From the NCBI GenBank assembly GCA_023384105.1, contig JAHDXR010000003.1, forward strand, positions 186,001 through 250,000: 64,000 bases of DNA, given 5' to 3'. Source of the stretch: Hyphomonadaceae bacterium. Lineage in GTDB: Bacteria; Pseudomonadota; Alphaproteobacteria; Caulobacterales; Aquidulcibacteraceae. Both the position numbers and the translations under genes were made by a program. This document shows positions 1 through 7,188 of this stretch, in pieces. Numbering within the stretch: position 1 is the stretch's first letter; every line of letters begins with the position of its first letter. The notes below the pieces were generated by a model that was not told the origin of the DNA, did not search any database, and saw only the letters and a list, made by a program, of their open reading frames with translations.

Positions 1-272
1 TTAAGAAGGCTTCGGCGAAGAAGCCGGCTCGCAAGACCGCCCGCAAGACCGTCCGCAAGACCGTCCGCAAGGCGGCGACCCGCAAGACGGCCGCCCGCAA
101 GACGGCCAAGAAGGCGAAGAAGACCGCGAAGAAGTCGACCCGCAAGGTCGCGAAGCGCAAGACGGCGCGCAAGACCGCGGCCCGCAAGCCGGCGGTGCGC
201 AAGACGGTCCGCAAGACCGCGAAGCGCAAGACGGCCCGCAAGACCAAGAAAGCGGCCGCTGCTTCCATGTAA
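1..272 (+). CDS. histone H1-like basic protein, C-terminal part (5' end outside window)
   Basis: The frame is open from the window edge to a TAA at 270-272, giving 89 visible residues. Nearly all of it is lysine, arginine, alanine and threonine in degenerate repeats such as RKTARKTVRKT and AKKTAKKSTRK, ending AAAASM. This is the composition of histone H1-like tails (Hc1/Hc2, AlgP-like), which bind DNA through charge. Any folded N-terminal domain lies outside the window, so the exact family cannot be named. A GC-rich hairpin follows the stop. A role in nucleoid compaction or regulation is inferred from composition alone. Confidence 0.75.
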   Translation, partial: KKASAKKPARKTARKTVRKTVRKAATRKTAARKTAKKAKKTAKKSTRKVAKRKTARKTAARKPAVRKTVRKTAKRKTARKTKKAAAASM

Positions 273-282
273 CGAAGTTGGC

Positions 283-308
283 AAGGGGGATGCGAAAGCG
301 TCCCCCTT
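283..308 (+). terminator. hairpin terminator after the H1-like gene
   Basis: AAGGGGGA (283-290) pairs with TCCCCCTT (301-308) around the loop TGCGAAAGCG, 10 bases after the stop codon. No good T-run follows, so termination efficiency is uncertain. Confidence 0.55.
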
Positions 309-336
309 CGCCATTCTGAGGACCTCGCACAGCCAC

Positions 337-420
337 AAGGATCCCGATGCGCGCTCCGGTCATTCGTTGCCCCCGCTCCCGCTACGAACGCCGTCGACTT
401 TCGCGCTATCAATTCAAACG
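337..420. repeat. 84-base dispersed repeat, copy 1
   Basis: This stretch matches 1216-1299 in direct orientation at about 77 of 84 positions, with weaker similarity running on to about 468. The two copies flank the lipoprotein gene at 629-1012. The remainder of 309-628 holds a half-palindrome at 469-496 and no credible gene. Confidence 0.8.
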
Positions 421-468
421 CTGATCCGTCCCGCGCCAAAGCGCGAAACACCCCCTCCTCCGCACCAA

Positions 469-496
469 TACGGACCGCCGGCGCCATCGCCGGCAT
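469..496. repeat. half-unit of the GGACCGCCGGCG palindromic repeat
   Basis: The core GGACCGCCGGCG is followed by CGCCGGCAT, as at 1023, 1131, 23384, 40176 and 45399. Only one arm is present here. Confidence 0.6.
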
Positions 497-628
497 CCCC
501 GCTTCAATCCGCGGATCATGCAAGCTGAAACGCCGCAGGCCGGCGAGGACGCCGACGGCCCATATTTTAAGGCGCATCCGATTTATGCATAACGCTCCAG
601 CGTCCAGTCGCTTCGCCGGAGGAGCCCC

Positions 629-1012
629 ATGCGAACCCTGACCGCCCTGATCGTCCTCGTCGCACTTGCCGCCTGCGATGCGCCGGACATCGACCAGGCC
701 CGGCAGCAGGCGGCGGAGCTTGGCGGCCAGGCGCTCGAAGCTGCCAGCGGCGTGGTCGACACCCGCACCGCCTGCGTGCTGGCCGGGCAATCGGAAGCCT
801 TCTGCGGCTGCGTGCAGGAGCGGCTGGGCTCGCGCATCACCCGCGAACACATCGACGCCATCACCGGCGTGGTGCGCGAGACGCTGAGCGGCGAAGGCGT
901 GGAAGCCGCAGCGCGCGGCGCGCAGAACATCGACCCCGCAACCCGCGACGCCCTGATCCAATGCGCCGCCCACGCCGCCGTTCAGGGCGCGCTCGGCGAA
1001 CCCGGCAACTAA
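629..1012 (+). CDS. small cysteine-containing lipoprotein, unknown function
   Basis: A 127-residue protein. The N-terminus MRTLTALIVLVALAACD is a lipoprotein signal, with LAAC as lipobox and Cys16 as the lipidation site. The mature part is alanine-rich and has cysteines in TACVLAG and EAFCGCVQERL, then a late QCAAHA. I recognise no named domain; the CGC pair and the mostly helical pattern suggest a small disulfide-linked periplasmic protein. GGAGG lies 8 to 12 bases before the ATG. It stands alone between two copies of an 84-base repeat. The gene call is fairly secure but the function is unknown. Confidence 0.75.
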   Translation: MRTLTALIVLVALAACDAPDIDQARQQAAELGGQALEAASGVVDTRTACVLAGQSEAFCGCVQERLGSRITREHIDAITGVVRETLSGEGVEAAARGAQNIDPATRDALIQCAAHAAVQGALGEPGN

Positions 1013-1022
1013 GCCGGCCCCC

Positions 1023-1119
1023 ATGGACCGCCGGCGTCCCGCCGGCATGCGCCCTATCGAACAAGCGCCAACGCTTGTCGGCAGCTGTCGCGCCGTGCCG
1101 GCAAGATGCCGGCGGTCCG
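1023..1119. repeat. intergenic palindromic repeat, full unit
   Basis: The unit begins ATGGACCGCCGGCGTCCCGC and ends with GCCGGCGGTCC, so its two ends are inverted copies, and each arm also has its own short hairpin. The interior CGCCCTATCGAACAA...CGCT...GTCG is shared with 45399-45498. The layout is like REP/BIME elements. Confidence 0.75.
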
Positions 1120-1130
1120 AAGTGGCGCTG

Positions 1131-1203
1131 TATCGGACCGCCGGAGTCCCGCCGGCATGCGCCGTATCGAATAAACGCCACGCTTGTCGATAGCTGTCGC
1201 GAG
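1131..1203. repeat. intergenic palindromic repeat, truncated unit
   Basis: A second copy of the same family directly follows the first: TATCGGACCGCCGG, then CGCCGGCATGCGCCGTATCGA and a GTCGATAGCTGTCGC interior. The right arm is missing. Together with 1023-1119 and the 84-base repeat at 1216 it fills the gene-free stretch 1013-1340. Confidence 0.65.
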
Positions 1204-1215
1204 ACACGCAAGACC

Positions 1216-1299
1216 AAGGATCTCGATGCGCGCTCCGGTCATTCGCTGCCCCCGCTCCCGCTACGAACACCGTCGATTGTCGCGCTATCTCTTCAAACG
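1216..1299. repeat. 84-base dispersed repeat, copy 2
   Basis: Direct repeat of 337-420 with about seven differences. Similarity continues weakly to about 1340. Confidence 0.8.
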
Positions 1300-1359
1300 A
1301 TCCTGCCGGCGCTAAGCGCGCTCCGCCCTTCCTCCGACATCGCAACGCCCTCGACCGTC

Positions 1360-1400
1360 TTGACGTTAGCGCTTTGCTCATCTACTTTGTATTTCAAAGT
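1360..1400 (+). promoter_or_regulatory. putative promoter with overlapping operator for the membrane protein/regulator pair
   Basis: TTGACG at 1360-1365 and TACTTT at 1383-1388 are 17 bases apart, a good sigma-70-like spacing. A perfect inverted repeat, ACTTTG-TATTT-CAAAGT (1384-1400), overlaps the -10 box. It could be the binding site of the winged-helix regulator encoded second in the operon (autorepression), which is inference. Confidence 0.45.
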
Positions 1401-1418
1401 TAGTCGTTGGAGGCGCGC

Positions 1419-2036
1419 ATGACCCGCGAGGAAATGCTGCAAGATCTCGCTTACGCCCGTTCACTCGCCGAAGAAGGCCGCAACGCGCCTTTGCTTGGCG
1501 GCGCCTACCTCCTGTTCTGGGGCGTACTCAACAGCCTGGCGTTTTCCGCGCACTGGGGCGTAGTCGAAGATCGCTTTGGCGTCGGCAATGCCGGCTATGG
1601 CATGGTCTGGATCAGCTACGGCGTTCTCGCCGCCATCGGCATGACGCTGCTGCGGATGCGCACGCGGGTTAAGCCCGGCTGCACCACGATCGGCGCCCGC
1701 GCCGAGCGTGCGGTTTGGACTGGCGCCGCCTTCGCCCTGCTCGCCATCGTCGCCGGCTCGATCGCACGCATGCTCATCAGCCAAGACCCGACCGCGCCAA
1801 ACGCCATTTTCGGCGCCGCCTTCGCCATTTACGGTGCGGCGCTGTTCGCCGTCTCAATGATGACCGATCAAAGCTGGCTGCGCGCGTTTGCTTGGCTCTC
1901 GATTTCTGTAGCTGGAACACTCTGCTTGTTCGCCAATGAGAGCTGGGCCTATCTCATCGCCGCGCTCGGCAGCTTGCTGGTGCTCGCCTGGCCTGGCCTC
2001 ATCCTGTTGCGGCGCGAACCTTCGGCCATCGTGTGA
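1419..2036 (+). CDS. multi-pass membrane protein paired with a winged-helix regulator
   Basis: A 205-residue protein. After a charged N-terminus (MTREEMLQDLAYARSLAEEG) there are about six hydrophobic segments, near residues 25-45, 58-78, 98-118, 130-150, 157-172 and 176-197. I chose the ATG at 1419, which has TTGGAGG 6 bases upstream, over a TTG four codons earlier. Its stop overlaps the GTG of the next gene by 4 bases, so the two are translationally coupled. Pairs of a small membrane protein and a winged-helix regulator recur in proteobacteria, but the role of the membrane partner is not known to me. Confidence 0.8.
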   Translation: MTREEMLQDLAYARSLAEEGRNAPLLGGAYLLFWGVLNSLAFSAHWGVVEDRFGVGNAGYGMVWISYGVLAAIGMTLLRMRTRVKPGCTTIGARAERAVWTGAAFALLAIVAGSIARMLISQDPTAPNAIFGAAFAIYGAALFAVSMMTDQSWLRAFAWLSISVAGTLCLFANESWAYLIAALGSLLVLAWPGLILLRREPSAIV

Positions 2037-2335
2037 GCAAGTTCGACCACACCGAGATTGACGACGTGATCCACGGCCGCCTGCGGCTGGGGATCATGGC
2101 GTATCTGTCGACCGTCTCCCCTGCCCCGTTCGTGGAGCTCAAAGCCAAGGTGAACGCCACTGACGGCAATCTCTCCACGCATCTCAGCAAGCTGGAGGAA
2201 GCAGGCTATGTGCGGATCGAGAAGACCTTCTCCGGCAAGAAGCCGCTGACGCTCGTGCATCTGACCCGGCAAGGGCGCAATGCCTGGATCGCCTATCTCA
2301 ACCGCATCCAGTCGCTTCTGAGCGCGGCCGAGTAG
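2033..2335 (+). CDS. winged-helix (MarR/ArsR-like) transcriptional regulator
   Basis: A 100-residue single-domain protein. The pattern GIMAYLSTVSPAPFVELKAK, then NATDGNLSTHLSKLEEAGYV and IEKTFSGKKPLTLVHLT, is a winged helix: a recognition helix around residues 45-60 followed by a beta wing. It matches the small transcriptional regulators of the HTH_34/DUF type. The GTG start overlaps the upstream stop (GTGA). A perfect inverted repeat over the promoter of the pair is the natural candidate for its binding site. Confidence 0.85.
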   Translation: MSKFDHTEIDDVIHGRLRLGIMAYLSTVSPAPFVELKAKVNATDGNLSTHLSKLEEAGYVRIEKTFSGKKPLTLVHLTRQGRNAWIAYLNRIQSLLSAAE

Positions 2336-2350
2336 CGCGCAGCGCAAGCG

Positions 2351-2878
2351 CTACGCGGTTGCGGTCAGCGCCCACCTTGCGACGCCGGGATAGGGCGGCT
2401 CGTGGGTGTCGGCGAAGCCGCTCTCGGCCAGCGTGTGGGCGGCGTGCGCGTCTTCGGCGGCGAGATAGGCGATGACGCGCCTGGCGCCGTTGGCGAACGC
2501 CCAGGCGGCGAGCGCACGCACGGTTTCGCCGCCATAGCCGCGGCCGCGGAATTCAGGCAGCAGGCCGAACGCCAGCTCGACATCGCCATCATCGTCCGGG
2601 CGGCCGACCAGCGCGGCGATGCCGGCAAGCCGCGGCGGCGAGCGTTCGCCCTCGTTGGCGAGAAGCGCCCAGCCGTACCAGCCCTGGCCCTCGGGATCGT
2701 GCGCGAGCTGGCGCGCCGCCCATTCGAAGGACGCGGCCTCGAACGGCAAGGGCGGCCACATCGCTTCATGCGTCACCGCAATGGCGTTGAAAAAGGCCGT
2801 GCGGCTGCCGGCCTGCAGCGCCGCCAGCTCGCGATCGAGCGCCAGCAGCGCCAGCCGCTCCGTCGTCAGTACCAACAC
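2351..2878 (-). CDS. GNAT family N-acetyltransferase
   Basis: A 175-residue protein. It starts VLTTERLALLALD, as many RimJ/RimL-type GNATs do, and has the acetyl-CoA loop in LLPEFRGRGYGGETVRALAAW (the R-x-x-G-x-G/A type signature). The GTG at 2878 is preferred because GGGGAG lies 6 to 11 bases upstream and homologues begin just there; an in-frame start 15 codons earlier is less likely. The substrate is unknown. The gene is divergent from the one at 3104. Confidence 0.8.
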   Translation of the reverse strand: MLVLTTERLALLALDRELAALQAGSRTAFFNAIAVTHEAMWPPLPFEAASFEWAARQLAHDPEGQGWYGWALLANEGERSPPRLAGIAALVGRPDDDGDVELAFGLLPEFRGRGYGGETVRALAAWAFANGARRVIAYLAAEDAHAAHTLAESGFADTHEPPYPGVARWALTATA

Positions 2879-3103
2879 GATGCGTCTCCCCTCGCCTGAC
2901 CTGCCCGCCTGAACAGAACGCAAGCGCCCGCGCCTGCAAAGTTAGCGTTCGGCAATTTCCACAGGGAGACTCGTCTCGGGCCGCCGGAAATGCGCGGATA
3001 CAGGCCCCCGCTATCCCACACGGAAACCAAGCGCCGCCCGTGCAAACCACGGAAAACCGCACACTCAATCCGACCGCATTGCCGCCGCCGTAAGCTGCCG
3101 CGC

Positions 3104-3601
3104 ATGAACACACATTATCAGCCCGCCATGACACGAGACCGGATCGACGCGCTCGCCGCCGCGATCTGGGCGTGCGTGCGCCGGCTGATATGGCTTGCCT
3201 TGTTCTACCCGCTCGCCGGGCGCAAGCGCGCGATGCGCCGCCAGGTGCGCCGCTTCGAATACCTGGTCGAATGCCTCCTGGTGCTGCGCGCCGACCGGCT
3301 TGTCCGCCCGCCGCCGGGCCGTCCGCGCCACCGCTTCGCGCCAACCGGCTTCCGCCGCGTGCAATCGTCCGGACGCCTGCTGATGCGCCTGGCGCGCATC
3401 CGCCTGCGCCGGGGCTCGCTGCTGGCGCGGCTTGTCCGCCTCGTTCGCGTGCTGCGCGCGCCGGAACGCTATATCGCGCGCTTCGTGCGCCGGATGCGCC
3501 GCGGCGTCTGCGTCACACATCTCGTTCCTGTCGCGCCGCCCGCGCGCCGCTTCACCATACGCGCGGCGCCGGCCCTGCCCGCACTCGCCGACAGCTCCTG
3601 A
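3104..3601 (+). CDS. arginine-rich hypothetical protein
   Basis: A 165-residue protein with one hydrophobic stretch near residues 20-36 (WACVRRLIWLALFYPLAG) followed by very basic helices (RAMRRQVRRFEYLVECLLVLRADRL). No known domain is recognised. The high GC makes all frames open here, so the call rests on the ATG, the hydrophobic-then-basic layout and position. An alternative minus-strand frame (3065-3619) looks like a shadow. Confidence 0.5.
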   Translation: MNTHYQPAMTRDRIDALAAAIWACVRRLIWLALFYPLAGRKRAMRRQVRRFEYLVECLLVLRADRLVRPPPGRPRHRFAPTGFRRVQSSGRLLMRLARIRLRRGSLLARLVRLVRVLRAPERYIARFVRRMRRGVCVTHLVPVAPPARRFTIRAAPALPALADSS

Positions 3602-3674
3602 TCTCCAGCGGCAATTCAACGCGACACGCGCGGCCGAAACCCCGGATTCCGCGCGCGAAGGCGCGCGCGTCGGC

Positions 3675-5075
3675 CTAAGCCTGCATCGTCCAGCCGTCGA
3701 CGCCCTTGGCGGCTTCCTTGATGGCTTCGCTCATGGTCGGGTGGGCGTGGCAGGTACGGGCGATGTCCTCGGCCGAGGCGCCGAATTCCATCGCGACGCA
3801 GACTTCGCCGATCATCTCGCCAACGCCCGAGCCCATCATGTGCACGCCGACGACCTTCCTGGTCGCGACTTCCTCCAGCACTTTCACCAGGCCTTCGGTT
3901 TCGTGGTTGGTGCGGGCGCGCGAATTGGCCATCATCGGGAACTTGCCGACCTTGTACTCGACGCCTGCGGCCTTCAGCTCTTCTTCCGTCTTGCCGACGG
4001 TGGCGACTTCCGGGTCGGTGTAGATCACGTTCGGGATCACGTCATAGTTCACGTGGCCCCACTGGCCGGCGATGATCTGGGCTGCGGCGATGCCTTCATC
4101 TTCCGCCTTGTGCGCCAGCATCGGCCCGGTGGTGCAGTCGCCGATGACGTAGACGCCCTCGGCATTGGTCTTGAAGCGGCCGTCGTGCGGAATGAAGCCG
4201 CGCTGGTCGGTGTTCACGCCGACGCTTTCGAGGCCCAGGCCTTCGGTGAAGGGCTTGCGGCCGATGGCGACGAGCACGACGTCGGCTTCGAGCGTGCGCG
4301 CCTGTCCGCCCTTGGCCGGCTCGATCGTCGCCAGCAGCCCGCCGGCGGTCTTCTCGACGCCGGAGACCTTGTGGCCGAGTTCGAACTTCATGCCCTGCTT
4401 CTTCAGCGTGCGCTGGAAAGCGGTGGAGATTTCGGCGTCGACGGTCGGCGTGATCTTGTCGAGGAACTCGACCACGGTGACCTCGGCGCCGAGCCGGCGC
4501 CAAACGCTGCCGAGTTCGAGGCCGATGACGCCGGCGCCGATGACGATCATCTTGCCCGGCACGCGCTGCAGCGACAGCGCGCCGGTGGAGGTGACGATGC
4601 GCTCTTCGTCGATCTCGACGCCCGGCAGCGGCGTCGGCACGCTGCCGGTGGCGATGACAATGGCCTTGGTTTCGAGCGTCTGGGCGGCGCCGTCGCTCAG
4701 CTTCACCTCGACGCGGCCCTTGCCGGCGATGCGGCCGAAGCCCTTGACGTAGTCGACCTTGTTCTTGCGCATCAGGAACTCGACGCCCTTGGTCAGGCCT
4801 TCGACCGCGTCTTCCTTCTGTTTCAGCATCTGCGGCAGATCGAGTTCGAGGCCGCTGATCTTCACGCCCATGGTCGGAAACGTCTTCGCCGCGGCTTCGT
4901 AATATTCGCTGGCGTGCAGGAGCGCCTTCGAGGGGATGCAGCCGACATTGAGGCACGTGCCGCCAAGCTTGCCGCGGCTTTCGACGATGGCGGTCTTCAG
5001 CCCGAGCTGGCCCGCGCGGATGGCGCAATTGTAGCCTCCGGGGCCGCCCCCGATGATGACGAGATCGTACGACAT
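3675..5075 (-). CDS. lpd: dihydrolipoyl dehydrogenase (E3)
   Basis: 466 residues, normal for the family. E3 reoxidises dihydrolipoamide on E2 with FAD and NAD in 2-oxoacid dehydrogenase complexes. Visible are the FAD Rossmann loop IIGGGPGGYNCA (7-18), the redox disulfide GGTCLNVGC (Cys41-Cys46), the NAD-binding GAGVIGLELG, and the C-terminal HAHPTMSEAIKEA with the catalytic His-Glu pair. Start at ATG 5075, where MSYDLVIIGGG begins exactly as in homologues. It is the last gene of the sucA-sucB-membrane protein-lpd run, so its main partner is the 2-oxoglutarate dehydrogenase complex. Confidence 0.97.
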   Translation of the reverse strand: MSYDLVIIGGGPGGYNCAIRAGQLGLKTAIVESRGKLGGTCLNVGCIPSKALLHASEYYEAAAKTFPTMGVKISGLELDLPQMLKQKEDAVEGLTKGVEFLMRKNKVDYVKGFGRIAGKGRVEVKLSDGAAQTLETKAIVIATGSVPTPLPGVEIDEERIVTSTGALSLQRVPGKMIVIGAGVIGLELGSVWRRLGAEVTVVEFLDKITPTVDAEISTAFQRTLKKQGMKFELGHKVSGVEKTAGGLLATIEPAKGGQARTLEADVVLVAIGRKPFTEGLGLESVGVNTDQRGFIPHDGRFKTNAEGVYVIGDCTTGPMLAHKAEDEGIAAAQIIAGQWGHVNYDVIPNVIYTDPEVATVGKTEEELKAAGVEYKVGKFPMMANSRARTNHETEGLVKVLEEVATRKVVGVHMMGSGVGEMIGEVCVAMEFGASAEDIARTCHAHPTMSEAIKEAAKGVDGWTMQA

Positions 5076-5190
5076 GAAAGCTCCGGCGATGGCGTGAGCG
5101 CGCTTCGGCGCGCAAAGAGATGGCCGGAACATAAGCCGCAAGCCGCGGCGATCAATCCGCGTTTCTACCGCCCTGCCCTGCGCCGGCGTC

Positions 5191-5694
5191 TCAGGCGCCC
5201 TGCTTGTCCCAGTAGGCGCGGTCGGCGGCGTCGACGATGAGCACGACGACGCCGACGATCAGGATCAGCGTCAGGATGGCGAGCTGGCCTTCCGTGGTGG
5301 AGAGATCGCCCAGCACGGCCTGAGGATTGGCGTAAGCGCCGAGATCGACGTTCCGGATCGTCTCCAGGAGCCCGCCGCTCTGCTGCTGATCCCAGGCCCA
5401 GCGGCCGCCATAGGCGGCGAAGCCGAGCAGCCAGGTCCAGAACCCCTGCGTGCGGCGCATCAGCCGGATCGACGAGATCAGGAAGAACACCGCCGCCGCC
5501 GCCAGGAGCCCGACATCGATCCAGGTCGCTTCCGCGGCGCCGCTCTCGGCCGCCGCGGCCTGGACGCTCTGCACCTGTTCGACCGGCGCCTGATAGCCCG
5601 TCAGAATGCCCGCCGCGGCCAGCGCGCCCAACGCGCTCAGCAGCACCAGCGCCAGCAGCACCAGGATCGCCGGCACGCGCAGAATATGGCTCAT
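5191..5694 (-). CDS. hypothetical membrane protein between sucB and lpd
   Basis: 167 residues with hydrophobic segments near 7-31, 59-78 and 137-158, the last being LAILTLILIVGVVVLIVDAA. The middle region GFWTWLLGFAAYGGRWAWDQQQ is aromatic-rich. ATG 5694 has GGGAGGGG upstream. I recognise no family. It sits between two subunit genes of the oxoglutarate dehydrogenase complex in the same direction, so co-expression is likely, but a functional link is only an inference. Confidence 0.75.
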   Translation of the reverse strand: MSHILRVPAILVLLALVLLSALGALAAAGILTGYQAPVEQVQSVQAAAAESGAAEATWIDVGLLAAAAVFFLISSIRLMRRTQGFWTWLLGFAAYGGRWAWDQQQSGGLLETIRNVDLGAYANPQAVLGDLSTTEGQLAILTLILIVGVVVLIVDAADRAYWDKQGA

Positions 5695-5859
5695 GGGGTC
5701 CCCTCCCGTCCGCTCCGCCGAGCGGTCGGGCAATCTATACGCGCTCAAGCGTCCGCGCCAATGGGCGGAAGAATGGCTCTGGAATCAGGACTCTTCTCCG
5801 AGGCGAACCGCGCCGAAGCTCTACCCGGCGGGAGGGAACGGCGGCGCCGTCACGGCTGT

Positions 5860-7050
5860 TCACAGATCCAGCAGCATGCGCTCGGGATCTTCCAGGCCCT
5901 CTTTCACGCGCACCAGGAACGTGACCGCCTCCTTGCCGTCGACGATGCGGTGATCGTAGCTCAACGCCAGATACATCATCGGCCGCACCACGATCTGCTT
6001 GTCGATGACGACCGGGCGCTCCTGGATCTTGTGCATGCCGAGGATGCCCGACTGCGGCGCGTTGAGGATCGGCGTCGACATCAGCGAGCCATAGACGCCG
6101 CCGTTCGAAATCGTGAACGTCGCGCCCTGCAGCTCTTCGAGCTTCAGGTGGCCGTCGCGGGCCTTGACGCCGAGATCGCCGATTTCCTTCTCGATCTCGG
6201 CCATCGACTTGTGGTCCGCGTCGCGCACCACGGGCACGACCAGGCCGCGATCGGTGCCGACGGCGATGCCGATGTCGTAATAGTTCTTGTAGATGATGTC
6301 GTCGCCGTCGATCTCGGCGTTGACGTTCGGGATTTCCTTCAGCGCGGCGATGCACGCCTTCACGAAGAAGCTCATGAAGCCGAGCTTCACGCCGTGGCGG
6401 CGCTCGAACACGTCCTTGTACTTGCCGCGCGCCGCCATGATGGCCGACATGTCGGCCTCGTTGAACGTCGTCAGCATCGCCGCGGTGTTCTGCGCTTCCT
6501 TGAGCCGGCGCGCGATGGTGCGGCGCAGGCGCGTCATCGGCACGCGCTCTTCGCGTTCGCCCACCACGCGCGCCTGCAGCGGCGGATGCGCGGGCGCCGG
6601 CGCGGCCTGAGCGCTGCGGTTCTCGATGATGGCGAGCGCATCGGCCTTGGTGACGCGGCCGTCGCGGCCGGAGCCGGTCATGCCGCTCATGTCGACGCCG
6701 CTCTCGGCGGCGATGCGCTGCACCGAAGGCGGCGCCTGCTTGGCGCCGGGCGCGGGCTGCGGCGCAGCGGGCTTCGGCGCTTCGACCTTCGGCGCGGCCT
6801 GAGCCGGCTGCGCGCCGGCGGCGCCCATGCGGCCGAGCAGCGCGCCGATCGTGACGGTGGCGCCTTCCGGCGCGACGATCTCGCTCAACACGCCGGCTTC
6901 AGGCGCCGAGACCTCGACGGAAACCTTGTCGGTCTCCAGTTCGACCAGCGTCTCGTCCTTCTTCACGGCGTCGCCGGCCTTCTTCATCCACTTGGCGACG
7001 GTCGCTTCGCTCACGCTCTCGCCCAAGGTCGGCACAACGATATCGGTCAC
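5860..7050 (-). CDS. sucB: 2-oxoglutarate dehydrogenase E2, dihydrolipoamide succinyltransferase
   Basis: 396 residues. An N-terminal lipoyl domain carries the lipoyl lysine in [11 protein letters not shown] (Lys42). An Ala/Pro linker follows, then a peripheral-subunit-binding domain (about 108-143, with [13 protein letters not shown]), and a C-terminal catalytic acyltransferase domain with [16 protein letters not shown], which contains the active-site His and Asp. The single lipoyl domain and the ending PERMLLDL are typical of SucB. It transfers the succinyl group to CoA in the TCA cycle. It follows sucA, with a 138-base gap that holds GC-rich hairpin repeats. Confidence 0.97.
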   Translation of the reverse strand: MTDIVVPTLGESVSEATVAKWMKKAGDAVKKDETLVELETDKVSVEVSAPEAGVLSEIVAPEGATVTIGALLGRMGAAGAQPAQAAPKVEAPKPAAPQPAPGAKQAPPSVQRIAAESGVDMSGMTGSGRDGRVTKADALAIIENRSAQAAPAPAHPPLQARVVGEREERVPMTRLRRTIARRLKEAQNTAAMLTTFNEADMSAIMAARGKYKDVFERRHGVKLGFMSFFVKACIAALKEIPNVNAEIDGDDIIYKNYYDIGIAVGTDRGLVVPVVRDADHKSMAEIEKEIGDLGVKARDGHLKLEELQGATFTISNGGVYGSLMSTPILNAPQSGILGMHKIQERPVVIDKQIVVRPMMYLALSYDHRIVDGKEAVTFLVRVKEGLEDPERMLLDL

Positions 7051-7073
7051 GTTTACACTCCGCTTCCTTCACT

Positions 7074-7185
7074 CCTCCCCCGCTTGTGGGGGAGGTGGCC
7101 CGGAGGGCCGGAGGGGGAAAGTGCGCCACCGCCCCCTCAGTCACCGCGCTATCGCGCGCTGACAGCTCCCCCGCAAGCGGGGGAG
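7074..7185. repeat. pair of GC-rich intergenic hairpins between sucA and sucB
   Basis: Two related hairpins face each other: CCTCCCCCGCTTGTGGGGGAGG (7074-7095) and CTCCCCCGCAAGCGGGGGAG (7166-7185), with GGCCCGGAGGGCCGGAGGGGG between. Repeats of this style are common in Caulobacterales and related genomes. Lying inside an operon, they could act as an mRNA processing or stability element that sets the E1:E2 ratio, which is inference. Confidence 0.7.
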
Positions 7186-7188
7186 CAA

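Noticed and set aside
3432..5240. A 602-codon plus-strand open frame
   Set aside because: Shadow of lpd on the other strand.
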